In this document: piece after piece, positions 36,861 to 45,866 of the stretch
Layout: each line of letters opens with the position of its first letter
How positions within the stretch are numbered: the stretch's first letter is position 1
NCBI RefSeq assembly: GCF_018129995.1
Contig: NZ_JAFCKS010000002.1
Location: forward strand, 310,001-374,000
Length of the DNA stretch: 64,000 nt
Reading direction: 5' to 3'
Source: Bradyrhizobium sp. SZCCT0153
GTDB lineage: Bacteria > Pseudomonadota > Alphaproteobacteria > Rhizobiales > Xanthobacteraceae
The notes under the pieces: model-generated
What the model saw: the letters and a program-made list of their open reading frames with translations, nothing else
The model's database searches: none
Told to the model about the DNA's origin: nothing
Position numbers and translations under genes: made by a program

Positions 36861-38147
36861 ATGACTCCATCGGGCAGCTTCTCCTTCGACTCCCCCGGCG
36901 ATGCCGAACGCGCGGCCGAACTGCGCCGAGTGAAGGCGCTGGCGACGCTGGTGCTGGCCTCGACGCTTCTGCTGTTCGTCGTCGCGAAATGGCTTCTCCC
37001 CGTGCATCCCGTATTCGGCTTCATCGCCGCCTTCGCGGAAGCTGCGACCATTGGCGGGCTCGCCGACTGGTATGCCGTGGTCGCGCTGTTCAAGCGTCCG
37101 CTTGGCCTGCCGATCCCGCACACCGCGATCATCCAGAGCAACCAGGCCCGCATCGCCGACAAGCTCGGCGAATTCATCCAGGTGCATTTCCTCGAGGCCG
37201 GTCCCGTCGAGGCCAAGCTGCAGGAGATCGACTTCGGCTCGTTCGTTGCGGACTGGCTGCGCGATCGCAAGCGCAGTGACGACCTGGCGCGCTTTGCGTT
37301 GCGCCTGCTGCCCGAAGCCTTCTCCGCGACCGAGACCTCCGGCCTGATGACCTTCATCATCCGCCGCATGTCCTCGCAGCTCCAGGCGATCGACCTGGCG
37401 CCGCTCGCGGCCGGCACGTTGCGCGGCTTTGTTGCGGAGGGGCGGCACCAGATCCTGTTCGACGATCTCCTGCGCGTGATGCACGAGACGCTGAACCAGA
37501 AGGAGACGATGGCGATAATCCGCGACAAGGTGCGCGCGGAGTTGCCGACCCTGCTCAGGCTCTATCGTGCCGACAAGTTTCTGGTGAACAAGATCGTTGC
37601 GTCGGCGACCGCCTTCTTCAATGAGGTGCGCAGCGATCCCAAACATCCGTTCCGGAGTGAGTTCGACCGCATGGTGCTGAGTTTCGTCGACCGGCTCGGC
37701 ACCGACCAGGCCTATGTCGAACGCATCGACGGCTTGAAGCGCGACCTGCTCGCACGGCCCGAGCTTGCCGATCTCGCCCGCACGGTCTGGGCCAACACGC
37801 GGTCCTTCATCGAGCGAAGCGCGAGCGGCGAGACGCAGGTATTGCAGCATCATCTCGCCGGCATGTTCGTCGCCGCCGGCGAAGCGCTCGCCGGCGATGC
37901 CGAACTGCGCGGCGAGATCAACAAGGGCCTGGTGGCGGTGCTGCGCAGTTTCGTCGCGGACCAGAAGAGTGGCGTCTCGACCTTCATCTCCGACCAGGTC
38001 AAGGCGTGGGACATGGCGCAGCTGATTTCGCTGATCGAGATCAACATCGGCCGCGACCTGCAATACATCCGCTTCAACGGTTCGCTGATCGGCGGGCTCG
38101 CGGGACTTGCGCTTTACTCCGTAGAATTCCTGCTTCGATTGTTGTGA
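36861..38147 (+). CDS. DUF445 family membrane-anchored protein
   Basis: The product is 428 residues. An N-terminal membrane helix (about 25-55, ALATLVLASTLLLFVVAKWL) is followed by the DUF445 signature FAEAATIGGLADWYAVVALF and KRPLGLPIPHTAII. A long helical central region follows, then a second hydrophobic helix at the C-terminus (LIGGLAGLALYSVEFLLRLL). The family is widespread, membrane-linked and of unknown function. ATG at 36861; the upstream region is occupied by a repeat, so its promoter must be very short or shared. Confidence 0.87.
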   Translation: MTPSGSFSFDSPGDAERAAELRRVKALATLVLASTLLLFVVAKWLLPVHPVFGFIAAFAEAATIGGLADWYAVVALFKRPLGLPIPHTAIIQSNQARIADKLGEFIQVHFLEAGPVEAKLQEIDFGSFVADWLRDRKRSDDLARFALRLLPEAFSATETSGLMTFIIRRMSSQLQAIDLAPLAAGTLRGFVAEGRHQILFDDLLRVMHETLNQKETMAIIRDKVRAELPTLLRLYRADKFLVNKIVASATAFFNEVRSDPKHPFRSEFDRMVLSFVDRLGTDQAYVERIDGLKRDLLARPELADLARTVWANTRSFIERSASGETQVLQHHLAGMFVAAGEALAGDAELRGEINKGLVAVLRSFVADQKSGVSTFISDQVKAWDMAQLISLIEINIGRDLQYIRFNGSLIGGLAGLALYSVEFLLRLL

Positions 38148-38346
38148 CTTTTGCGTCACGCACGTTGGCATTCACGCGCCGGCCTATTGTGGCCTTTGGC
38201 TTCACCCGCTTGAATGTCGGGAACCGGCGGCCTAGCTGATTCATGTTGCGCTGCGGAACGTTCGAGAAGCGGGCGTGTTGGAATTCAACCCATTTGCCGG
38301 CATCGCAGCCGGTGACCTTTTCAGCAATTCTTCCGAGGGACCATTG

Positions 38347-39117
38347 ATGACCGCTACTGCCCAGACGCTGCGTCCGCCGTCCCGTACTCTGATGTTCCTG
38401 GAAGGGCGCGCGATCCACGAGTTCGGTGCATTCCTCGGCGCACTGCCGTTGCTGAGCCTTGCGTCGCGCGGCGATGGGCATCCGGTGCTGGTGCTGCCGG
38501 GCCTTGTGGCCTCCGACACGTCCACGCGCGCACTGCGCACGTTTCTGGCGGGCAAGGGCTATGCGGTGAGCGGCTGGCGCCAGGGCCGCAACTATGGCCT
38601 GCGCGAGGGCGTGCAGCACGCGATGGTCGATCTGGTCCAGGAGCTCAGCGATACCCATGGCCGCAAGATCAGTCTGGTCGGCTGGAGCCTCGGCGGCCTC
38701 TACGCGCGCCAGCTCGCCAAGATGATGCCGGAGCGCGTGCGCCAGGTGATCACGCTCGGCAGCCCGTTTGCGGGCAATCCCCATTCCACCAATGCCTGGC
38801 GCGTCTATGAATGGGCGAGCGGACGGAAGTCCGACGAGGTCGATCCGCAGTTCGGCGGCGAACTCGCCGTGCCGCCGCCGGTGCCGACCACCGCGATCTT
38901 CAGCCGCACCGATGGCGTCTGCGCCTGGCAGGGCTGCATGGAGAAGGCGGGCGCGCAGACCGAGAGCATCGAGATCGAGAGCAGCCATTGCGGCATGGGT
39001 CATCATCCGGCCGCGGTCTATGCGGTCGCCGATCGCCTCGCGCAGAAGGAAGGCCAGTGGCGGCCCTTCGACCGCAGCGGCTGGCGCAGCCTGGCCTATC
39101 CCGACCCGCATCGGTAG
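38347..39117 (+). CDS. Alpha/beta hydrolase, lipase/acyltransferase-like (paralogue of 24832)
   Basis: The product is 256 residues from the ATG at 38347, which has a GAGGGACC ribosome site; a GTG at 38275 in the same frame is possible but poorer. Shared segments with the protein at 24832 include GHPVLVLPGLVASD, WRQGRNYGLREG, nucleophile elbow LVGWSLGGLYARQLAKMMPE, VITLGSPFAGNPHSTNAWRV and IFSRTDGVCAW. The similarity runs over the whole length, so the two are duplicates or relatives of one family. No signal peptide is seen. The substrate is unknown. Confidence 0.82.
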   Translation: MTATAQTLRPPSRTLMFLEGRAIHEFGAFLGALPLLSLASRGDGHPVLVLPGLVASDTSTRALRTFLAGKGYAVSGWRQGRNYGLREGVQHAMVDLVQELSDTHGRKISLVGWSLGGLYARQLAKMMPERVRQVITLGSPFAGNPHSTNAWRVYEWASGRKSDEVDPQFGGELAVPPPVPTTAIFSRTDGVCAWQGCMEKAGAQTESIEIESSHCGMGHHPAAVYAVADRLAQKEGQWRPFDRSGWRSLAYPDPHR

Positions 39118-39124
39118 TGCACGT

Positions 39125-39155
39125 CCTCACCTCGCCCCGTGACAACGGGGAGAGG
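39125..39155. repeat. Short palindromic repeat family D, copy 1
   Basis: CCTCACCTCGCCCCGT and ACGGGGAGAGG are complementary with imperfections around a GACA loop. It lies just after the hydrolase stop at 39117. Confidence 0.5.
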
Positions 39156-39217
39156 GAGAGCAACAGCGTCGCTTCCGTCCATTGTCGCGCCAGCACCAAA
39201 CGCGCTATGCCTCGCGC

Positions 39218-40084
39218 ATGGCGCATCCGTTGTCCCGCATTATCGACCAGCTCAAGCGCGAGCCGTCGCGCACCGGCTCCATCGTCATCACCGTGTTCGG
39301 CGACGCCATCGTGCCGCGCGGCGGCTCGGTGTGGCTCGGCACGCTGCTGGAATTCTTCGAGAGTCTGGCCATCGACAGCGGTGTGGTGCGCACGGCGATG
39401 TCCCGGCTCGCAGCCGATGGCTGGCTGACGCGCGAAAAGGTCGGCCGCAACAGCTTCTATCGCCTGGCCGACAAGGGGCAGCAGACCTTCGCGGCCGCCA
39501 CGCGCCACATCTACGATCCGCCGCCATCTGACTGGACCGGACGCTTCGAACTGCTCTTGATCGGCAACGGCGAGGATCGCGACGCCTCGCGCGAGGCGCT
39601 GCGCAACGCCGGCTTCGGCAGCCCGCTGCCTGGTGTGTGGGTTGCGCCGTCGGGCGTGCCGGTGCCGGACGAGGCCGCGGGCGCGATCCGGCTGGAAGTC
39701 TCGGCCGAGGATGACAGCGGCCGCCGTCTGCTCAGCCAAAGCTGGCCGCTCGACCGTACCGCGGACGCCTATCTGAAATTCATGAAGACGTTCGAGCCGC
39801 TGCGCGGCGCGCTCGCGCGCGGCACGAATCTGTCCGGGGCCGACGCGTTCACCGCGCGCATTCTCCTGATCCACTATTATCGCCGTGTCGTGCTGCGCGA
39901 TCCCCTGCTGCCCCAGAGCCTGCTGCCGCCGGACTGGCCGGGGCGGGCTGCACGCGAACTCTGCGGCGAGATGTATCGCGCGCTGCTTGCCCCGTCCGAA
40001 CAATGGCTTGATGGCCATGGAACCAACGAAAGAGGGCCATTGCCGCCGGCCCGGAAGCTTCTGGAACGCAGATTCGAGGCCTGA
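39218..40084 (+). CDS. paaX: PaaX-family transcriptional repressor of phenylacetate degradation
   Basis: The product is 288 residues. The N-terminal winged-helix region contains RTGSIVITVFGDAIVPRGGS and SGVVRTAMSRLAADGWLTRE, followed by GRNSFYRLADKGQQTF; this is the PaaX signature. The C-terminal domain has IHYYRRVVLRDPLLPQSLLP. PaaX relatives repress paa operons and are released by phenylacetyl-CoA. The ATG at 39218 was chosen over a TTG at 39182. It lies 76 bases in front of paaA on the same strand, with a promoter in between. Confidence 0.9.
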   Translation: MAHPLSRIIDQLKREPSRTGSIVITVFGDAIVPRGGSVWLGTLLEFFESLAIDSGVVRTAMSRLAADGWLTREKVGRNSFYRLADKGQQTFAAATRHIYDPPPSDWTGRFELLLIGNGEDRDASREALRNAGFGSPLPGVWVAPSGVPVPDEAAGAIRLEVSAEDDSGRRLLSQSWPLDRTADAYLKFMKTFEPLRGALARGTNLSGADAFTARILLIHYYRRVVLRDPLLPQSLLPPDWPGRAARELCGEMYRALLAPSEQWLDGHGTNERGPLPPARKLLERRFEA

Positions 40085-40105
40085 TCGACATGTTACAGAA
40101 ATATC

Positions 40106-40133
40106 TTGCATGAGATAATTCTTGTTATATATT
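40106..40133 (+). promoter_or_regulatory. paaA promoter in an AT-rich segment
   Basis: TTGCAT (40106-40111) and TATATT (40128-40133) are separated by 16 bases. The segment is strikingly AT-rich for this genome, and a small TATCT/AGATA inverted repeat overlaps the -35 element. It is a likely site of PaaX control. Confidence 0.55.
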
Positions 40134-40160
40134 GCCTCCCAATAAAACGGGAGGATGCGC

Positions 40161-41153
<993 letters not shown>

Positions 41154-41163
41154 GGAGATCACG

Positions 41164-41451
41164 ATGACCACGCCGAACACGCCGCTGTGGGAAGTCTTCA
41201 TTCGCAGCCGCAACGGGCTTGCGCACAAGCATGTTGGCTCCCTGCATGCCAGCGACGCCACCATGGCGCTCCAGGCCGCCCGCGACATCTACACCCGCCG
41301 CGGCGAGGGCCTGTCGATCTGGGTCGTGCCGTCGACCGCGATCACCGCCAGCGATCCCGCCGAGAAGGGGATGATGTTCGAGCCCGCGGAATCGAAGATC
41401 TACCGGCATCCGACGTTCTATGAGGTGCCGGAAGAAGTGGGGCACATGTGA
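41164..41451 (+). CDS. paaB: 1,2-phenylacetyl-CoA epoxidase subunit PaaB
   Basis: The product is a 95-residue small subunit: PLWEVFIRSRNGLAHKHVGS, LHASDATMALQAARDIYTRR and IWVVPSTAITAS are characteristic of PaaB. It is needed for the assembled epoxidase although it carries no cofactor. It starts ten bases after paaA, with GGGAGATCACG as ribosome site, and its stop abuts paaC. Confidence 0.94.
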   Translation: MTTPNTPLWEVFIRSRNGLAHKHVGSLHASDATMALQAARDIYTRRGEGLSIWVVPSTAITASDPAEKGMMFEPAESKIYRHPTFYEVPEEVGHM

Positions 41452-42227
41452 TGCCTGTCGCCAACATCCAGGTCTCCGAAACACCGCTGGTGCTCTATGC
41501 GCTGCGCCGCGCCGACGATGCGTTGATCCTCGGTCATCGGCTGTCCGAATGGTGCGGGCATGCGCCGATGATGGAAGAGGACATGGCGCTCTCCAACATC
41601 GCGCTCGATCTCATCGGCCAGGCGCGCGAGCTCTACACCTACGCCGCCAAGGCTGAAGGCAACGACAACGACGAGGACAAGCTCGCCTACCTGCGCGATG
41701 TCAGGCAGTACCGCAATCTGCTGCTGGTCGAGCAGCCGAACGGCGACTTCGCCCAGACGCTGGTGCGGCAGTTCTTCTATTCCGCTTTCGCCGACCTCTA
41801 TTGGCGCGCGATGATGACATCGCGCGACACGACGCTCGCGGCGATTGCCGCGAAGTCGGAGAAGGAGAGTGCCTATCACCTGCGGCACGCCTCGGAGTGG
41901 ATCATCCGTCTCGGCGACGGCACCGAGGAGAGCCATGCCCGTGCGCAGGCCGCGATCGATCATCTCTGGGCGTTCACCGGCGAGATGTTTGCCGTCGACG
42001 ATGGCGAACGCGCCTTGATCCATGCGGGTATCGCCGTCGATCCGGGTGTTCTGCGCGGCCGCTGGCTGAAGATGCTCTCCGATGTCGTCAGCGAGGCCAC
42101 GCTTGAGCTGCCGCAGAACGACTGGATGCAGCAGGGCGGCCGCGTGGGCCGGCACAGCGAACATCTCGGCCATCTCCTGTCCGAGCTGCAGTCGATGCAG
42201 CGCACTTTCCCGGGGCTGGCATGGTGA
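41451..42227 (+). CDS. paaC: 1,2-phenylacetyl-CoA epoxidase subunit PaaC
   Basis: The product is 258 residues, the ferritin-like structural partner of PaaA. Typical segments are LGHRLSEWCGHAPMMEEDMA, LSNIALDLIGQARELYTYAA and ESAYHLRHASEWIIRLGDGT. The ATG at 41451 overlaps the paaB stop by one base; a GTG at 41448 would add one residue. The reading frame overlaps paaD by seven bases. Confidence 0.94.
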   Translation: MPVANIQVSETPLVLYALRRADDALILGHRLSEWCGHAPMMEEDMALSNIALDLIGQARELYTYAAKAEGNDNDEDKLAYLRDVRQYRNLLLVEQPNGDFAQTLVRQFFYSAFADLYWRAMMTSRDTTLAAIAAKSEKESAYHLRHASEWIIRLGDGTEESHARAQAAIDHLWAFTGEMFAVDDGERALIHAGIAVDPGVLRGRWLKMLSDVVSEATLELPQNDWMQQGGRVGRHSEHLGHLLSELQSMQRTFPGLAW

Positions 42228-42724
42228 CGGTGCTGGAACGCGATAGCGAGCTGCGCCAGCGTGCCTGGGACGCCGCGGCCAGCGTTGTCGATCCCGAAAT
42301 TCCGGTGCTGAGCATCGCCGATCTCGGCGTGCTCAGAGACGTCGTTCTCGACGGCGATCATGTCGAGGTCGCGATCACGCCGACCTATTCGGGATGTCCG
42401 GCCATGAACATGATCGCGCTGGAGATCGAGGTCGCGTTGGAGCGCGCCGGATTCCGTGGCTCAAAGGTGCGCACGGTGCTGTCGCCTGCCTGGACCACCG
42501 ACTGGATGAGCGATGAGGGTCGGCAGAAGCTGCGTGCCTACGGCATCGCCCCGCCGCAGGCCTCCAACTCGCGCCGCGCGCTGTTCGGCGAACAGGCCGT
42601 CGCTTGCCCGCAATGCGGCTCGGACAATACCGAACTGTTGTCCGAATTCGGCTCGACTTCCTGCAAGGCGCTGTGGCGCTGCAAGGCCTGTCGCGAGCCC
42701 TTCGATTACTTCAAGTGTCATTGA
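42221..42724 (+). CDS. paaD: PaaD, iron-sulfur/assembly protein of the phenylacetyl-CoA epoxidase
   Basis: The product is 167 residues. An N-terminal MIP18/DUF59-like domain (VVDPEIPVLSIADLGVLRDV, PTYSGCPAMNMIALEI) is followed by a C-terminal cysteine-rich part (CPQCGSDNT, then CKALWRCKACREPFDYFKCH). PaaD is thought to mature the metal or Fe-S centres of the epoxidase. It overlaps paaC by seven bases. A palindromic repeat separates it from paaE. Confidence 0.92.
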   Translation: MVTVLERDSELRQRAWDAAASVVDPEIPVLSIADLGVLRDVVLDGDHVEVAITPTYSGCPAMNMIALEIEVALERAGFRGSKVRTVLSPAWTTDWMSDEGRQKLRAYGIAPPQASNSRRALFGEQAVACPQCGSDNTELLSEFGSTSCKALWRCKACREPFDYFKCH

Positions 42725-42748
42725 GTTGAACGAGATGCCAGCCACATT

Positions 42749-42833
42749 GTCATTGCGAACGCAGCGAAGCAATCCAGACTGTCTCCGCGGAAGCAGTCTG
42801 GATTGCTTCGTCGCAAGAGCTCCTCGCAATGAC
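42749..42833. repeat. Palindromic repeat family A, copy 3, inside the paa operon
   Basis: Arms GTCATTGCGA / TCGCAATGAC and GAAGCAATCCAGACTG / CAGTCTGGATTGCTTC surround a short centre TCTCCGCGGAAG-like sequence. It occupies most of the 135-base gap between paaD and paaE, where all other paa genes are tightly packed. Confidence 0.88.
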
Positions 42834-42859
42834 GGCGGTGAGGCCGATGTAGGGTGTCC

Positions 42860-43945
42860 ATGATGTCCGCAGCCGCCCCCCGCTTCCATCGTCTGGCCGT
42901 CAGCGATCTCCGCCGCGAGGCGTCCGACGCCGTCTCGATGACCTTCGCGATCCCGCGCGAACTCTCCGATGACTATGCTTTCAACCCCGGCCAGTATCTC
43001 ACGCTCCGGACCATGCTCGATGGCGAGGAAGTGCGCCGCTCCTATTCGATCTGCTCCGGTCCCGATGACGGTGAAATCCGCATCGCTGTGAAGAAGATCG
43101 ACGGCGGCGCGTTTTCGAGCTGGGCCGCCGATGAACTCAAATGCGGCGACGAACTCGACGTGATGACGCCGACCGGCCGCTTCGGCGTGGTCGCGCCGGC
43201 CGATACGGGGCGGATCCATGTCGGCTTTGCCGCAGGTTCCGGCATCACGCCGATCCTGTCGATCGTCAAGGGCATCCTCGCACGCGAGCCGGACAGCCGC
43301 TTCTTCCTGTTCTACGGCAACCGCGCGACCGACAACATCATGTTCCTCGAAGCACTCGAGGAGCTCAAGGATCGCTTCATCGACCGCCTCTCGATCTTTC
43401 ACGTCATCTCCGGTGAAGAGCAGGACATCCCGATCCTGCATGGCCGGCTCGACGGCGACAAGGTGAGGGTGCTGCTGCGCTCGCTGGTGCCGGCGGCAAG
43501 CGTCGATCACGTCTTCATCTGTGGTCCGTCCGGCATGAGCGAGGACATCGAGGCGACCTGCCGTGATCTCGGCATCGCGGACGAGCGCATCCACGTCGAG
43601 CGCTTCGTCTCCGAGTTCGGCGGCAAGCCGCGGCCGAAGAAGGCCGTCGCCCCGGATGCGCCGCCGAAGGCGATCGCATCGCTGATCATCGACGGCAAGC
43701 GCCGCGACGTGCCGGTCGCCGAGGACGAGGCCATCCTCGATGCCGCGCTTCGCGCCGGCGTCGATCTGCCCTTCGCCTGCAAGGGCGGCATGTGCTCGAC
43801 CTGCCGGGCAAAACTGGTCGAGGGCGAGGCACCGATGGACATCAACTATTCGCTGGAACCCTGGGAGCTGAAGGCCGGTTTCGTCCTGACCTGCCAGGCA
43901 AAGCCTTCGTCGGCGCGGGTCGTCGTCGATTACGACCACGTTTGA
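42860..43945 (+). CDS. paaE: 1,2-phenylacetyl-CoA epoxidase reductase PaaE
   Basis: The product is 361 residues. The FAD domain has RSYSICSGP, the NAD(P)H domain GFAAGSGITPILSIVKG and FICGPSGM, and the C-terminal plant-type [2Fe-2S] domain has CKGGMCSTCRAKLVEG plus LTCQA. It passes electrons from NADPH to the di-iron site of PaaA. ATG at 42860; an ATG at 42863 also exists. It follows an inserted repeat but is otherwise in operon order. Confidence 0.94.
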   Translation: MMSAAAPRFHRLAVSDLRREASDAVSMTFAIPRELSDDYAFNPGQYLTLRTMLDGEEVRRSYSICSGPDDGEIRIAVKKIDGGAFSSWAADELKCGDELDVMTPTGRFGVVAPADTGRIHVGFAAGSGITPILSIVKGILAREPDSRFFLFYGNRATDNIMFLEALEELKDRFIDRLSIFHVISGEEQDIPILHGRLDGDKVRVLLRSLVPAASVDHVFICGPSGMSEDIEATCRDLGIADERIHVERFVSEFGGKPRPKKAVAPDAPPKAIASLIIDGKRRDVPVAEDEAILDAALRAGVDLPFACKGGMCSTCRAKLVEGEAPMDINYSLEPWELKAGFVLTCQAKPSSARVVVDYDHV

Positions 43946-44000
43946 CAGTGCGAGCCAACCAGAACAACATCATGAGCAAGCCATTGGCCGGGAGAAGCGC

Positions 44001-44450
44001 GTGAACGTCAAAGCCGCCCTGTCGCCTGAGGATGTTGCCCGTGCCTGCGCCGACGCGATGTGGGCGGAGGACGATGCTTCCAAGGGCCTCGGGATGGAGA
44101 TCGTCGAGATCGGCCCAGGCCTTGCAACGCTCGCAATGACGGTCCGGCCGGACATGGTCAATGGCCAGCGCATCGCTCATGGCGGCTTCATCTTCACGCT
44201 GGCCGATTCCGCTTTCGCCTTTGCCTGCAACTCGCACAACGACCGCGTCGTCGCGGCCCAGGGCCAGATCACCTTCATCAAGCCGGGCTTGCTCGGCGAC
44301 CGCCTCGTTGCGAGAGCAAGAGAGATTACTCGGAGCGGCCGCTCCGGCATCTACGACGTGCGCGTCACCGCCGGCGATACCGTCATCGCGGAATTCCGCG
44401 GACATTCGCGCGTCATTCCCGGCAATTGGCTGCCGGCACACGACGAATAA
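44001..44450 (+). CDS. paaI: Hydroxyphenylacetyl-CoA thioesterase PaaI
   Basis: The product is 149 residues with the hot-dog fold: VRPDMVNGQRIAHGGFIFTL ADS-type segment and QGQITFIKPGLLGDRLVARA. The HGGxxxxLADS motif contains the catalytic region of PaaI. It is thought to release CoA from dead-end phenylacetate intermediates. The start is GTG at 44001 with GGGAGAAGCGC upstream. Confidence 0.9.
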   Translation: MNVKAALSPEDVARACADAMWAEDDASKGLGMEIVEIGPGLATLAMTVRPDMVNGQRIAHGGFIFTLADSAFAFACNSHNDRVVAAQGQITFIKPGLLGDRLVARAREITRSGRSGIYDVRVTAGDTVIAEFRGHSRVIPGNWLPAHDE

Positions 44451-44482
44451 AGAAAAGAACAGATCAATGCGGGGAAACCAGG

Positions 44483-45814
44483 ATGGCTCTGACGAGGCTC
44501 AAGGCAGGTGGCGACGCCTATAGCGCCGAGACGGACGCGCACGAGCGCGCCTCGCGCGACGAGATCATGGCGCTCCAGAAGGAGCGGCTGGCCTGGTCGC
44601 TGAAGCACGCCTATGACAACGTCGCGCATTATCGCAAGGCTTTCGACAAGGCCGGCGTGCACCCGTCCGACTTTCGCGAACTGTCCGACCTCGCGAAATT
44701 CCCGTTCACGGTGAAGACGGATCTCCGCGACAACTATCCCTTCAACATGTTCGCAGTGCCGCGCGAGAAGCTGGTACGCGTACATGCCTCCTCCGGCACC
44801 ACAGGCAAGCCGATCGTGGTCGGCTATACGCAGGCCGACATCGATACCTGGTCCGCGGTGATGGCGCGCTCGATCCGCGCCGCTGGCGGCCGCACCGGCA
44901 TGATCATCCACAACGCCTATGGCTATGGGCTCTTCACCGGGGGGCTCGGCGTCCACTATGGCGCGGAGAAACTCGGCTGCACCGTGGTGCCGATCTCCGG
45001 CGGCATGACCGAGCGGCAGGTACAGCTCATCAACGATTTCCGGCCCGACATCATCACGGTGACCCCGAGCTACATGCTGGCGATCCTCGACGAGTTCAAG
45101 CGCCAGAAGCTCGATCCGCGCCAGTGCTCGCTCAAGGTCGGCATCTTCGGCGCCGAGCCCTGGACCAATGCGATGCGCGGCGAGATCGAGGACGCATTCG
45201 ACATGGACGCGACCGACATCTACGGCCTGTCCGAGGTGATCGGCCCCGGCGTCGCGCAGGAATGCATCGAGACCAAGGACGGCCTGCACATCTGGGAGGA
45301 TCATTTCTATCCCGAGGTGATCGACCCCGAGACCGGCGCGGTGCTTCCCGACGGCGAGAAAGGCGAGTTGGTTTTCACCTCGCTCACCAAGGAAGCCTTT
45401 CCGGTGATCCGCTATCGCACCCGCGACCTGACGCGGCTGCTGCCGGGCACGGCGCGGCCGGGCATGCGGCGCATGGAGAAGGTGACCGGGCGCTCGGACG
45501 ACATGATCATCCTGCGTGGCGTCAATCTGTTCCCGACCCAGATCGAGGAGGTGTTGCTCGCGACCGACTGGTGCGGCGGGCATTTCATCATGGAGCTGAC
45601 CCGCGAAGGCCGCATGGACGAGCTGACCATCATTGCCGAAGCGCGGCCGGAGAGCTGGGACGGCCGGGGTCTGGTCGACCACGCGGACCGGATCTCGACC
45701 CACATCAAGAACACCATCGGCATCAGCTCCCGGGTGCAGGTGGTCGCGCCGGCCACGCTGGAGCGTTCGCTCGGCAAGGCCAAGCGCCTCTACGACAAGC
45801 GGCCGAAGGATTGA
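44483..45814 (+). CDS. paaK: Phenylacetate-CoA ligase
   Basis: The product is 443 residues. This adenylate-forming enzyme activates phenylacetate with ATP and CoA, the first step of the pathway. The phosphate-binding loop is VHASSGTTGKPIVVGYT; further segments are HNAYGYGLFTGGLGVHYGAE, IYGLSEVIGPGVAQECIETK and GRSDDMIILRGVNLFPTQIE. ATG at 44483 with an ACCAGG-type upstream region. It follows paaI by 32 bases and ends the catabolic block. Confidence 0.94.
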   Translation: MALTRLKAGGDAYSAETDAHERASRDEIMALQKERLAWSLKHAYDNVAHYRKAFDKAGVHPSDFRELSDLAKFPFTVKTDLRDNYPFNMFAVPREKLVRVHASSGTTGKPIVVGYTQADIDTWSAVMARSIRAAGGRTGMIIHNAYGYGLFTGGLGVHYGAEKLGCTVVPISGGMTERQVQLINDFRPDIITVTPSYMLAILDEFKRQKLDPRQCSLKVGIFGAEPWTNAMRGEIEDAFDMDATDIYGLSEVIGPGVAQECIETKDGLHIWEDHFYPEVIDPETGAVLPDGEKGELVFTSLTKEAFPVIRYRTRDLTRLLPGTARPGMRRMEKVTGRSDDMIILRGVNLFPTQIEEVLLATDWCGGHFIMELTREGRMDELTIIAEARPESWDGRGLVDHADRISTHIKNTIGISSRVQVVAPATLERSLGKAKRLYDKRPKD

Positions 45815-45840
45815 CTTGACCATCCGTAAGGGCGACAAGG

Positions 45841-45864
45841 CCCGCGAGAAATCGCGGGTCTTTT
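45841..45864 (+). terminator. Terminator-like hairpin after paaK
   Basis: CCCGCGA (45841-45847) and TCGCGGG (45852-45858) form a 7-base-pair stem with a GAAA loop, followed by TCTTTT. It ends only two bases before the ATG used for the next gene, so it is either the end of the paa operon or, if the next gene starts at a TTG at 45816, part of that coding region. Confidence 0.6.
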
Positions 45865-45866
45865 CC

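Noticed and set aside
38275-38346. A GTG start at 38275 for the second lipase-like hydrolase
   Set aside because: The extra 24 residues do not match the paralogue at 24832, and the ATG at 38347 has a GAGGGACC ribosome site.
43970-44004. An ATG at 43971 considered as the start of paaI
   Set aside because: That frame ends at a TGA after ten residues; the GTG at 44001 has a good ribosome site and gives the full thioesterase.
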